Below, in pieces: positions 53,601 through 64,000 of a stretch of 64,000 nt of DNA. Position 1 is the first letter of the stretch. Each line of letters starts with the position of its first letter. A model generated the notes under the pieces. That model searched no databases. It saw only the letters and a program-made list of their open reading frames with translations, and had not been told where the DNA came from. The stretch is from Ziziphus jujuba (taxonomy: Eukaryota; Streptophyta; Magnoliopsida; Rosales; Rhamnaceae), in NCBI RefSeq assembly GCF_031755915.1, contig NC_083387.1, forward strand, positions 3,438,501 through 3,502,500, in the 5' to 3' direction. Made by a program: the position numbers and the translations under genes.

Positions 53601-56492
53601 TGTCAGGACCCGTCCATAATTCTTCCCCGGAACCCTAGACAAGCCCTGATCCTAGGGAAATACCACCGAACCTTCCAACGGAAAATCTGGCAGCACCTTT
53701 CCTAAGGGTAGGACTTACCAAAAATTACCTGCACTGAAAACACACTTCTATAATCACCCCTTTATTCCTCCCGCAAAACTACAAGTTGTTCCACAATTTA
53801 CAGCACTTCACAACAATAACAGTAGCCTAGTGCATAAATAAAACATAAGTGTCCAAACAGTATATAGAGCTTTATGAAGTGCTAGTCAACAGAAATACAA
53901 CAAAGATGAAAGAAATAATACACTGAAATGAATGAGTACAAAGGTACTTCTCGAAACACGATAGCAGCGGAAAATTGGTTCGCTCCGGAAGAACGTCTAC
54001 CACCTCTTGCACCTAAGGGAACGGAACTTAAAAATGTGAGATGCTAATCATCTCAATGAGTGACCCTAACTACTGAACACTTTTAATGATAATAATAATA
54101 ATAATATAACAATAAGGGAATTGAATTAATACCAACAATTAATAAATAAATAATAACAGTTGGAAATGATAATTTTTCCCTCAAAACTCTCACTAATCAC
54201 TCCGTTGGAAATGTTCCCTTTTTAAAACAATTTCACAAAACCCAATATTCGTTCTTCCCGAAAACCAAGGGATCAAACCATTTGAGAAACAGTAAATGAA
54301 TAAATACCCCAATATATAATTAAAATGCAATAAATTATAATAAATAATTTTTGAACACCTTTGGGGTTTGAAACTTTATTTGAAAATTACACTTGACGCA
54401 TCACACCATATACCGGTGATGCCCTTCGATACCCAGCGTCCTGAGCACCGACTGGCGGGGAGATTAAAGAGAGAAACTTGCAAACAGCACTTTGGCGTCC
54501 CGACAGTACCGCTGCTGAACCATCATCCCGGCCAAGGAGGGGGGCGGCTGTGGCCAATAACAAACTTGCCTGCCCACGGTCCAATGGCAACTCACGGGTG
54601 AAATAATAATACTTGCGCGCTGAACCACATATACATATACCAGAACACCAATACTGTATGAATGCGTCTAAAATAATTATTAAACCAACTGTACCGTTTT
54701 CCAAAATCACCGTGGGAAATATACCAAAATTTCTCAATTACCATCCCACATATTTTTATTTAACAAACGGTACGGAAATATCGATAACAAATAAACCATA
54801 ATTTTCTCGTAACACGAGGTTCAACAATTAAAATACCACGGGCATAATTTATACAATTTAAACAAATATTTTCATAAAATAATTAACCCAATTATGCCCA
54901 AAAATAATACTTAAAACCTCGTACGATTATTACCGAAATATATTTTGCTCATGCATAATAATTAAATTAAATCACAATAAAACCATAATTAAATTGTACC
55001 ACATGAGCATAATTTAAATACCAATTAAACATAATTAATTGCCCAAAATATTTTTGAAGGTGGGTCACTCACCTTAAGCGCGTAAATCAGCTAAGATCCT
55101 CCACAGGATCAACTCCAGTACTCGTACGCGCACCTAAAACATCCACAGTATACCAACCAAATATATTAATATTTTATTCGGGTAATTCCCAAATGGGTAC
55201 CCGGGGAGCGAACACAACGACAACTAAAAATTACGAGTTATATACCGAATCGAAGCTCGAGTGATGAGGATCATGGATTCGGTCTTATTTTCCGGTGACC
55301 GGACCCGAGGTGGCCGGAATCTCACCGAAAAGCTTTTGGGGTTTGACTCCTCAATTCTCCCAAACCGTCGCGAATTGGCGGAAAAGGATGCCGGATTCGG
55401 GTTCAAGAGGTCGAACACAGTGGAGAAGGACCGGCGGTTCGACTGGGTACTCGCCGGAACAGTAACTTCCGGCGAGCGCCGCGGTCACCGGCAACCGTCG
55501 CCGGGGGCGGCGCGTGCGGTGGCTGTTGGCTGAGATTTTTTGCAGATTTGTAGATCGAGGGGAGAGGAATCCAACGGGACCAGCGGTGAGAAAACGGAGG
55601 CCGGACGGCGAAGAAATCGGGGTTTGAAGAATTTCGGCCCCTCGCCGGAAAAAGCTCCAATCCCGGCGCGTCGGAGGTCCAGTGGTCGTGAAATTTGGTG
55701 GGTAGGCTGGACCTAAGGAGGTGGTGAGGGGTGGCTGGCGCATGTGGCCTGAAAATGGCCGAAAAGAGGTCAATTGACGGTTGCCGGCGGTGGAGGGAGA
55801 AATCGCCGCCTCGATCCGGGCTCGTCCGGCAGCCAACGGCCGTGAAATTTTGGGGTTTTTCTGGAAATGGGGAGAGGATTCCGTCTGGCCGGCGTGTGTA
55901 AGGTGAATCGGCCGAAAAATTTAAAAATTCCGGCAGCCGGTCGGTTTCTCTCTCTCTCTCTCTCTCTCTCTCCTCTCTCTCTTTCTCTCTCTTCCCCAAG
56001 ATTTTTGTCAAATAAAAGCCACCGTGTGACACTGTTCATTCCACGTGGACCAATTAGGTGCTAACACATGGCGTTAATGTGCACTTAAGCCAGATATAAT
56101 AAAATATTATGGTATCCGGTGAACTTCAAACGTCCATAACTTTTTAACCAAACGTCCGATTTAAGCGTGCCGCTAGTCTATGAACTCATATCGACGAGTA
56201 CTTTACAACCATATAAGAGTCAAAACAAAATTACACCACAAGAAAATGTCAACTCCGGGCACCTTTTGGACTGTTTGCACATCAACTTGTTTTGCCCATA
56301 ACTTTCAAACCGTAGTTCCGTTTTCGACGTGCTATTAGTCTACGAACTCGGGGCATCATGCACTTCGCCACGGTACCCTGGTCAACCAGAAATTCCAACT
56401 GGGACAAAAAGTTAACTTTTGACCCGCTCGGTTAACGGTCAAACTCGATCAACGTGCACGGATTCCAGTGCGATTTGGGACGGGGTGTTACA
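53601..56492 (-). mobile_element. L-family LTR-like unit, copy K
   Basis: A complete 2,892-bp unit with a perfect target duplication ATGTT (53596-53600 and 56493-56497), inserted 9 bp inside the left end of the Harbinger-like element. It is closest to copy H (arms GACGCAT at 54395 and ATGCGTC at 54662-54668; module at 55073-55133). In this copy the donor of the first intron has changed from GTAAG to ATAAG (near 55288). A 209-aa open frame on the reverse strand (56032-55403) is not conserved in copy H and is not a gene. Confidence 0.95.
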
Positions 56493-56497
56493 ATGTT

Positions 56498-56940
56498 TGT
56501 TGCACCGGATTGGCCAGGTCAGGACAGGACTGTGTCCCAGTCCGGTGTTTGGTAGTAACATTTTGAGAAGGGGACAAGATGTCCCAAACAGTAATTCTGT
56601 CCCATGCCAGCAGGCCAAATCAGACCCTTTCTACACCTGGGTCACTTTTGTCCCAAACTCGACGAAGCTCTTCTCTCCCTCGCTGGTGTCTCTCGCCAAA
56701 GCAACTCCTCACCGGATTGTGTCAACAATCGAAGCAGCTCTCTTCCTCGATGAACGATCATGTTTTTCGCCGGACCTCTGCATCTCTCTGAGGAACAAAC
56801 ACGGTCGGTGAGTATGAATTTTTGCATCTCTGCATCGCTTTCGTTTTTCATTTTTATACCCATTTTCTTCAACATTTATTGGTTCATGGCATGGACGGTT
56901 AGCTTGTCCTGTAGCGATTCCTTCCCATTGATTTATGGGA
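56498..56940 (+). other. Left interior of the Harbinger-like element
   Basis: The first 130 bp are the subterminal region, rich in CAGGACAGG and TGTCCC words. From about 56660 the sequence (CTCTCCCTCGCTGGTGTCTC) looks like a plant 5' leader, ending ACGGTCG|GTGAGTATG at 56813, a good splice donor. It may be a captured first exon and intron of a host gene. I cannot identify which. Confidence 0.45.
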
Positions 56941-57318
56941 TTTTGGTGCTGGTTTTTGTGTTTTTGTGATTGGGTTTCTTTCGTGGATAATCGTGGCTAA
57001 CTGGCATAGAATTGAGTTGACTGTGAGCATAATCGGGGTTGTGTCTGAAGCTCTTTCTAAGTACCTAGATTTGTTCGTGGTTCTGTCCAGTTTGATATGG
57101 GGGTTAGTTGTCTATTATGGGCCCATTGTTGTGTTCTTGGTGTTTGCCAGGTTGAATGGGAAGATTGTGCCATGGGAATCCAATGGAGAATATACCTGTG
57201 TGTAGAAGCAAGATAGTTGGGTGCCTGCTTATTTCACATTGGCAATTCTTACTATGTTGTGGTCTTCTACTGCGATGGTGGAGGCGCAGGTGTTTGTGAT
57301 CAGTGGAACTATTTCACA
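56941..57318 (+). pseudogene. Captured fragment of a choline-transporter-like (CTL/SLC44) gene
   Basis: One frame reads FVIGFLSWIIVANWHRIELT, then VSIIGVVSEALSKYLDLFVV, then GLVVYYGPIVVFLVFARLNG and KIVPWESNGEYTCV, a stop TAG where Trp is expected, then KQDSWVPAYFTLAILTMLWS and STAMVEAQVFVISGTISQWY. This resembles the membrane-spanning part of plant choline transporter-like (CTL/PNS1-type) proteins, which mediate choline or lipid traffic. It is only about 125 residues of a protein normally above 450, has one stop and lies entirely inside the transposon. A regulatory effect on the parent gene is possible but not shown. Confidence 0.65.
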
Positions 57319-57584
57319 GTGGTACAGAAGGCCAAGGTCAGTTGTCCATAGTTGGGAGTTTGAATTTATGAACAATTTTTTCATAAAATTCCGAGAGTAT
57401 ATTTTATTTGGCTGCTGAAACAATTTTCTTTTTCTTTCAGATTGAGATTGTGCTAGGGAAGTATGAGAAATTGGACTCTCTTATGACTGCTGCTGTGGCA
57501 TCTGAGATAGCTACTGAAGATGAGGAATATGTTAAGGAGATTGGCAAGGGCAACAAGGAAAGTGGAAAGGAAAATGACAAATAA
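57319..57584 (+). pseudogene. Second captured gene piece, unidentified C-terminus with an intron
   Basis: Shortly after the transporter piece, CAGAAGGCCAAG|GTCAGT looks like a donor and TTTCTTTCAG|ATTGAG (57431-57441) like an acceptor. The exon after it reads IEIVLGKYEKLDSLMTAAVA, SEIATEDEEYVKEIGKGNKE and SGKENDK, then stops. The frame joins as VQKAK-IEIVLGKYEK. I do not recognise the protein. The kept intron means the piece was copied from DNA, not from spliced RNA. Confidence 0.45.
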
Positions 57585-58357
57585 TAGAAACCTTCTTTTT
57601 CAATTCCTTTTTTTTTTTTTTTTTTTGTAGTTTAATATAACATTCTTCAGATTTTGTGGTTGATTAGGAAAGGAATTGCATTTACCTTTCTTCAGATTAG
57701 TCTGCAGCTTGTTTTTTTGGTCAAATTGGTTTTCTTTTCTAAAATTTGTTTATGGGAACCATCTATTCCACCAATTAAAGTTCTATTTCTTTGTTGCTTA
57801 TGAAAATGGTCCTTGCAGAACTAATTCCGTTCATAATGAGAAAACAACACAAACAAATGAATTGCCTACTAATCGAAGACTCAGTGTAGAGAAAAATTAA
57901 TTGGGCCTAATGGCCTCCTAGGAAACAAGTATATATTTTTTAATTCTAGTTATAAATCCCATTAAATTATTTTCATTTTTATTTTTATTTAATTGTTATT
58001 TATGAAATACTATATTATAATTTAATTTTAATTTATATCTAAAATTATATATTAATATAATTTGTGGATGTAAAAAAAAAAATTAATATTTTTTATGTAA
58101 ATATAAATATATAAACTTACAATTTTAATTAAATATAATAATTTTTTTTGTAAATATAAATATAAATTTAAAAATTTTCATTTTAAAAAAATAAAAAATT
58201 ATACTGTATCAAACATGTGACAACTAGTCCTCCATTCAGTCTGAAATTCTACCAAACACAGAACTGTAGTATTCTATTCTATTCGATCCTGTCCGATCCG
58301 GATCTGTCCTGTCCGATCCAGTCTGATCCGAACCTATCCTGCGTACCAAACGCCACC
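57585..58357 (+). other. Right interior of the Harbinger-like element
   Basis: It looks like a 3' UTR at first (T-rich, a T run at 57607-57626), then AT-rich filler to about 58200. The end (58215-58357) is the subterminal region with repeated TCCGATCC and CTGTCC words that mirror the left subterminal part. No gene. Confidence 0.6.
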
Positions 58358-58388
58358 TAAAGGAACTGAAAAAGAAGCATAAATGGTC

Positions 58389-58437
<49 letters not shown>

Positions 58438-58447
58438 CGTGCGCGTG
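58389..58447 (+). repeat. Compound (AT)n(GT)n microsatellite
   Basis: The counterpart of 9244-9287. Here the left neighbour is P6 exon 4 rather than P1 exon 5, while the right neighbour is the same duplicated intergenic sequence. Confidence 0.85.
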
Positions 58448-60112
58448 CAAAAGGTATAAAAATAAAATACTTCCTTTAATAGTGAGAAAATCATAAAAAA
58501 TTAATCTGGAGATGATAGTAGTTTGACTATTGCATGCTATGCATGGCAAATTATTTTTTTCGCTCTCTTCAACCAAAAACTATTTTTGCATTCTCAAACA
58601 TACGATTTTCTTACCTTTTTCTACTACATATTAATTAATTAGACTCTTAGTGAACACTAAAGCCGAAGGTATTGAAGCTACTTACTAGAGGAAGGCCATA
58701 GATTAATCAACAAGTAAATAAAAAAGAGAACGACTGCTAGCCACTTTCATTCTCATTTTAGTAAATTATAAGTCACTATTTATAAAAAAGAAAAAAAAAA
58801 TCAAAAAGGAAAATTACTCTGTTCTTCTATTTAAAAAAGTGAGAACATAAATTTTTTTTTTGGCAAAACAGAAAAAGAGAAGAAAAAGAAAAAAAAGAAT
58901 GCACAACCAAAATTATATTAAATTGTCATGAAACATGTGTATCTCAAAATCCAATCTTCCATCTTATGTTGTGTATTAAGTATGATGGAACTACATTAAG
59001 GCTTGGGGATATTTATTTTTTTTTTTGAAAATATTTATATCTATCATATAAAATTAAGCATATTATTTAATAAAGCGCCCTATTATATCACTTTCCTCTT
59101 AAACTTATTATCACTTTAAAGCTAATTAGTTATCGATCATTTTTTTTTTTTTTACCTTAATCAAGTTTATAATTTTTTTTCCTTTGATAGAGTTTATAAG
59201 TTCTTAAAATATCTAAGTTATTATTACAGCTAATTAGTTATTTATCAATAAATTTTTTTACCTTAATCAAGTTTATTAATCAAATTTTTTTGCCTTGATT
59301 AAGTTTATAAATTCTTAGATATCTAATATAAGTTATTATTAATTAATTATTTTAGTTATAAGTTCTGCCTTACTAATAATAAATTCTTATATATTATGCG
59401 TATTATCTGTTTAATCTAACCTAATCAATCAAAAGTTTTTATATGTCCAAATAAAAATTGAAACATCTTCTCCCATCATAACACTGTTCTACAAGAAATT
59501 GAAGTCTCTACAAGAAATTGAAGTCCGTTTCTCATTCTCAATTTCAATTGTTATATTAAAGGGACCAAGTAAGTTTTTTGTTTTTATTCGTTTTTGATTC
59601 ATAAACTTATTCATGATATGTTTTATTTAGTTTATAATTCAAAGGTCGTATAATTTGATGCACAGATCAATTTGATCATTTACATATGACAAATAATAAA
59701 AAACTACGTTTGGATATGACATAGTTACATGTAAATTTTGGGCCCCTACCTATGCAATCCTGGTTCCATCCTGATGGGTTGGTTTTTCGAGTATATGGAT
59801 CAAATTTGGATGCTGGAGCAGGTCATATTTTGTTGTCATATAAACATTGATTTCCTAAAATTCTCATTATGAAGCTCCACGATTTGTAATAACGGACGCA
59901 CACGGGATTCATTTAGGTTTCTCTCTTATTCTTATGCTTCTTTAGAGATCCTCTGTTTTTCAAGTATGATAACAATTGGAGAGTAAACAATATTATTATT
60001 TGCAGCACAAATTAATTAGTAATTACTGATATGTACATCATCTGATCCTACATTTAGCACGATTTGACTCAGCATAATCTAAATTTGGGATTGTAATATA
60101 TAAATTTCCCCT
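58448..60112 (+). repeat. Segmental duplication, copy 2
   Basis: Matches 9288-9971 plus 12874-14046 in direct orientation. The L insertion of copy 1 is absent (single CTTTA at 59114-59118), so copy 1 gained it after the duplication. A small tandem repeat of CTACAAGAAATTGAAGTC is private to copy 2 (59490-59525). No gene is present. Confidence 0.9.
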
Positions 60113-60308
60113 TCAAAACACTATTAATGTATGAAAAGGATTCTTGAAAGCAGTACTTAGAAGATCAAAGTAGAGTGGAAACTGTGCAGCGGCGAAAATA
60201 GATATCGGAAGGCATGTCATGACATAGACGGGAAACACAGCATCTTTGAGTTTATGTTCAATGAGTGAAAAATGTCTGGCACAAAAACAAAAGAGCATGG
60301 AGCCAATG
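60113..60308 (-). pseudogene. P7: 3' end of a PGG exon, cut by a Copia element
   Basis: The reverse strand reads GSMLFCFCARHFSLIEHKLK, then DAVFPVYVMTCLPISIFAAA and QFPLYFDLLSTAFKNPFHT, nearly identical to the end of P2. Beyond GGCTCCAT the reading is replaced by a Copia LTR at 60309. P2 has the undisturbed sequence (AGCCAATGGAGAGG at 14223-14236), giving the empty site with CAATG. Confidence 0.9.
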
Positions 60309-62065
60309 TGTTGGATGAAAAACAAAAACCAAAAGCAGAAAATAAAAATAGAGCAGCAAAATATAATACAAACACCAGAAGAAAGGGAAAAACAAATTTG
60401 CTACTAGTTTATTCATTGGTTCTCAGCCGTTTTTGGCTTTCAGCACACACAAGAAAAAAAAACATAACAATATTTATACTAATAATTAACCCTACCTACA
60501 TAAAACATCATAAAATTACCATAAAAGAAGTTTCAAAAACTTGAACTCTAAGAAAACTTGGACCCTAAGTAATCAAGGCCCACAAAATAATAACAAAAAA
60601 TAAAATAAAAATCAAGTTTATATTTCAACTTTCCCCCTTAAACTTGATTAGTTATTCCTATGAGACTTCTCAATTTAACAAGTACTTCATGCTTGAGAGG
60701 CTTAGTAAAAATATCGGCTACTTGATCTTGAGACTTCACATACTCTAGCTGTACATCTCCTTTGACAATGCACTCTCTAGTATAATGATAACCTGTATCA
60801 ATATGGTTACTTCGATCATGAAACACAGGATTCTTGGACAAGGCAATTGCTGATTTATTATCCACATATATGTTGGTTGGTTCTTCTTGTGGACAACCTA
60901 ACTTCCTTAACAAGTTTCGAAGACAAATTGCATGACAAACACATGAGGTGGCAGCTACATACTCTGCTTCACATGTTGAAAGAGTAACAATTTGCTGCTT
61001 CTTTGACATCCATGTAAAAGCCATATCGCCCAAATAAAACACAAAGCCACTTGTGCTTTTACGATCATCTATGTCTCCACCCCAATCACTATCACTATAT
61101 CCAACAAGCTTGTAATCATTGGAAGTTGAATAATACAAACCAAAACTTGTTGTACCTTTTAGGTATCTAAGAATTCTTTTTGCAACCTTCAAATGAGTTG
61201 TTGTTGGATTCTCCATGTAACGACTTATAACTCCTACTGCATAGAGAATGTCCGGCCTTGTACACATCAAATATCTTAAGCTTCCAACCAAGCTCTTAAA
61301 AAATGTTGGATCCACTTTTTCTCCTTCCTCATGCTTCGATAACTTGACTCCACATTCCATTGGTGTGCCAACTGGATTAGCATCACCATCTTAAACTTCT
61401 TAAGTACCTCCTTAGCATACCCTTCTTGAGTAATTAGAATGCCTTCACCTCCTTGCGTTACTTTAATGCCGAGATAGTAAGACATGAGCCCAATATTGGT
61501 CATTTCAAACTCTCTCGTCATCTCCTCCTTAAACTTGGCAAACATACTTGGATTGTTGCCCGTGAAAATTAAGTCATCTACAAACAAGCACACAATCAAT
61601 ATATGATCTCTTTTAATTTTAATGTAAAGTGCATGCTCATATGGACACTTGATAAAATTCCTTTCTTAGAGATACTTGTCAATTCTAGCATTCCAAGCTC
61701 TTGGTGCTTGCTTTAACCCATAAAGTGTTTTCTTCAACCTTAAAACTTTGTCTTCTTATCCCTTGATTTCATATTCTTGTGGTTGCTCAATATAAACCTC
61801 TTCTTTAAGAAACCCATTTAGAAAGGTAGATTTTACATCCATTTAATGTATCTTCCAACCATGTTGAGCTGCCAAAGAAATAATCAATCTTACCATTTCT
61901 AGTCGAGCAATGGGAGCAAATACTTCATCATAGTCTATTCCAGCTCCTTGACTATAGCCTTTTGCTACTAATCTTGCCTTGTACCTTTCAATCTCTCCTT
62001 TGGCATTCTTCTTGGCTTTATACACCCACTTCAAGCCAATAGCCTTGGATCTTTGTGGAAGTAAA
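60309..62065 (-). mobile_element. Copia retrotransposon, 3' half (RT, RNase H, LTR)
   Basis: The LTR is 60309-60627 (plus strand TGTTGGATG to TATATTTCA) with a polypurine tract AAGGGGGAAAG just inside. The reverse strand encodes reverse transcriptase (KARLVAKGYSQGAGIDYDEV at 61990, VDDLIFTGNN at 61570) and RNase H (YSDSDWGGDIDDRKSTSGF, STCEAEYVAATSC), ending at 60638. Three stops in RT are all TAA where Gln is usual, and a frameshift lies near 61390. The target duplication on the left is CAATG (60304-60308). The 5' half lies beyond the element inserted at 62066, outside the window. It is a different Copia lineage from the one at 15196. Confidence 0.95.
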
Positions 62066-63148
62066 TGTCACGACCCGTCCAAAATTCCTCACCAGAATCC
62101 TAGATAAGCTCTGATCCCAGGGAAACCCTACCGAACGCTCCAATGGAAAATCCGGCAGAACCTCCCTTAAGGGTTGGACTTACCACAATTTTTCCTGCAC
62201 TGAAAATACACTTCTATATACACCACCTTATTCCTCCCACATTACTACAATTTAAGTTCCATAACTGGCAGCACTTCGATAACAAATTATATAAAAGGCA
62301 TATAATGGAATTAATTCAGTAAATAACCAATTAAAATATACCATCATAGATTCTCGTCCGCCCACACCACCCACTTAGTGCTGCACATGTCAAATACACT
62401 TCAAATATCGTTTTACAAATATGCCAATGCGTAACATAGAAAGAAAGGTAAAACAACATCACATTAACAATAGAAAAAAACTTTAACAAACGTTTTAATG
62501 ATCATGGTATTAATGTAACTTGCCTGAGGGCTATTATATTCCTATACATGTATTAATGTAACTTGCCTGAGGGCTATCACATAACCACACCTGTCCAAGG
62601 GCTATCTCGCCTACCCAAAGGCTACCACTTGTCCGAGGACTATTATACTTGCCCGATGGCTATATTTCTTGCCCGTAGGCTGTGATACTTATCCAAAGGT
62701 ACCATATGATGATAATAATAATAAAAACAATAACAAAATTACTATTAAAGATAATAATGTTAATAAAAATAAAAACAATAATCAATATTATTTACTAAAA
62801 TCTTAATAACTGAGAATAGCAACTGCGATAATACTTGATAATAGTTTTGTTAATAAATACCATTGATAATAACAATAATATCAACTATAATTATAATAAT
62901 GATAATAATAGAAATTGGAATTACAATAAAAATAATCATTATAAATAATAATAACAATCCCGATAATAGTGACAATAATGATTAAATAAATAGTTAAATA
63001 CAATTAATAGTAATAAGAATATAATAACATCGATTAAGAATATTAGTAAGAATTAAATCACAAATAGATAACATAACATAAATATATAAAATCATATCTT
63101 AAAATCCATAGCATAAAATGAAATATGCATGCTCGTAATGGAGATACG
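62066..63148 (-). mobile_element. LTR-like unit of a third subfamily (L3), interrupted
   Basis: It starts TGTCACGACCCGTCC at 62066 after GTAAA, inside the second Copia. The first 250 bp match L units, then it diverges (CCGCCCACACCACCCACTTA), like the 389-bp derivative in copy G. It contains a minisatellite (62517-62705) and AAT-rich sequence. At 63149 a plus-oriented L unit interrupts it, and its other end is not in the window. Confidence 0.8.
62517..62705. repeat. Minisatellite of about 22-24-bp units in L3
   Basis: About eight imperfect units around the core CTTGCCCGAGGGCTAT, the first two within a longer repeat that also contains GTATTAATGTAA. It sits where L units have the GC-rich block and L2 has its 45-bp minisatellite. 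Confidence 0.8.
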
Positions 63149-64000
63149 TGTAACACTCCGTCCTGAAGTACATCAGAAATTTCTCAAATTTGACCAAGGT
63201 TGACCAGGTTTGACCGTTGTTGATCGAGAAGGGGTCAAATGTTGAATTTTTGTTCCTGTTGGAATTTCACATTGACCAAGGTACCGTTACAAAGTACACA
63301 TTGTCACGAGTTCATAGCCTAATAGCACGTCAAAAATGGAGCTACGGTTTGAAAGTTATGAGCAAAACAAGTTGAGGTCCAAACTATCTAAGGGGTGCCA
63401 GAGTTGACTCTTTATTCATGCAAAGTTGAGCTTTGACTCATGTATGGTTGTGAAGCACTCATCGATATGAGTCCGTAGATTAGCGGCACATCCCATTTGG
63501 ACATGTGGTTTGAAAGTTATGGACCTGTAGAGTTTTTCAAATACAGTATTATTTTAATATTATTTTTAAATATGTGAACAATGTGCCACGTGTGACTTAA
63601 TAAAAGGTGCCATGTGTCACAATGGTGAGATGCCACATGTCAACCATGATTAAATACCATATTATTTTATTATTATTTAATTATTTCTTTTATTTTCTTT
63701 TTATTTTCTTTTTCTTTCTTTTTCTTTTCTTTTTTCTTTTTTTTCCTTTTCCCCACGTGGGAAAACACCTTTCTTTCCTTTTCTTTTCCTTTCTTTCCCT
63801 TCTCCTTCTTCCCCGAGCCCGTGAAGCACCAGCAAGGATTTTTTCTCTCTCTTTCTCTTTCTCTCCTTTGACTCTCTCCCCCTCTCTCTTTGACCGATCG
63901 TTTTGGCCGGATTTCAATGGCCAGATGGCTACATGTGCCGGCCAGGGAAGGAGCCCGTTCGCCAGCGACGCCACCCTCCAAATTTCCCGGCCAGACGTCG
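63149..64000 (+). mobile_element. L-family LTR-like unit, copy L (left part)
   Basis: It starts TGTAACACTCCGTCCTG at 63149 and runs off the window. Its order matches the beginning of the other units: the GAGTTCATAGCCTAATAGCACG segment, the CCACGTGTGACTTAATAAA segment, a pyrimidine-rich stretch (63680-63800), a purine/pyrimidine tract near 63850 and the start of the GC-rich part. It is closest to copies D and F. Confidence 0.85.

Larger units (their letters stand above)
53592..58357. mobile_element. Harbinger-like DNA transposon carrying host gene pieces (hosts copy K)
   Basis: The left end is GGCCATGTTTGTTGCACC (interrupted after 53600 by copy K). The right end, read inwards, is GGTGGCGTTTGGTACGCA. 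These are imperfect terminal inverted repeats of the GGNNNTGTTTGG type known from PIF/Harbinger and Tourist elements. The target duplication is TAA (53589-53591 and 58358-58360), and the empty site GTTAAAGGAACTG is present in the first P6 copy at 53387-53399. Subterminal GTGTTTGGTAG words occur on both sides. Without copy K it is about 1.87 kb. No transposase is seen, so it is non-autonomous. Confidence 0.8.

Noticed and set aside
55403..56032. A 209-aa open frame on the reverse strand
   Set aside because: It lies in the GC-rich part of L copy K. The same region in copies H and C has stops and shifted frames, and the composition follows the repeat, so it is not a gene.
56419..56811. A 130-aa frame spanning the copy K end and the transposon interior
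   Set aside because: It crosses the insertion boundary at 56492, so it cannot be a conserved gene. It may include a captured leader but not a protein.

Overview
The window is nuclear DNA from a flowering plant, most likely a woody eudicot; the species cannot be fixed from sequence alone. The evidence is an ankyrin-PGG (ITN1/ACD6-type) gene cluster with plant-style introns, Copia retrotransposons primed by initiator tRNA-Met, a TRIM, a fold-back MITE, a Harbinger-like element and abundant long LTR-like repeats. No intact protein-coding gene was found. Almost everything is either a decayed ankyrin-PGG copy or a transposable element inserted in or next to one.

Ankyrin-PGG copies. There are seven remnants, numbered P1-P7 here: P1 (+, 8901-9245), P2 (-, 28433 down to 14047), P3 (+, about 35997-42914), P4 (-, 44714-44180), P5 (-, 46734-46190), P6 (+, exon 4 only, tandemly duplicated at 53359-53418 and 53560-53591/58361-58388) and P7 (-, 60308-60113). 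P2 and P3 keep all exons in order: an ankyrin exon, two short exons, a charged linker exon, a second ankyrin exon and a four-helix PGG exon. Both carry stops, frameshifts or lost splice sites. About 2 kb of P2's 3' flank (9244-14230) recurs near P7 (58389-60308).

Mobile elements. The dominant family, called L here, is 2.8-3.0 kb, begins TGTAACACCCCGTCCC, ends GGACGGGTCCTGACA and makes 5-bp target duplications. About twelve copies or pieces are nested in each other, in introns, in exons and in other elements. None shows internal retrotransposon genes, so they look like solo LTRs or a large non-autonomous element. Two related but diverged families lie at 20183-23147 and 62066-63148. A Copia element (15196-26012, target duplication GGATA) sits in an intron of P2 and carries two nested LTR units. 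A second Copia 3' half (60309-62065) breaks the last exon of P7. A TRIM (41396-41874) breaks an exon of P3. A Harbinger-like element (53592-58357, target duplication TAA) carries a piece of a choline-transporter-like gene and is itself hit by an L copy.

Most interesting signal. Every well-preserved L copy contains an exon-like module of 61 nt (60 in one) with an acceptor TAG before it and, in nearly all, the donor GTGAGT after it. Its ends are inverted repeats that stay complementary although their sequence differs between subfamilies. A GC-rich block of about 270-290 bp further on is also bracketed by inverted repeats that change together. This suggests that the family makes a spliced, folded non-coding transcript.
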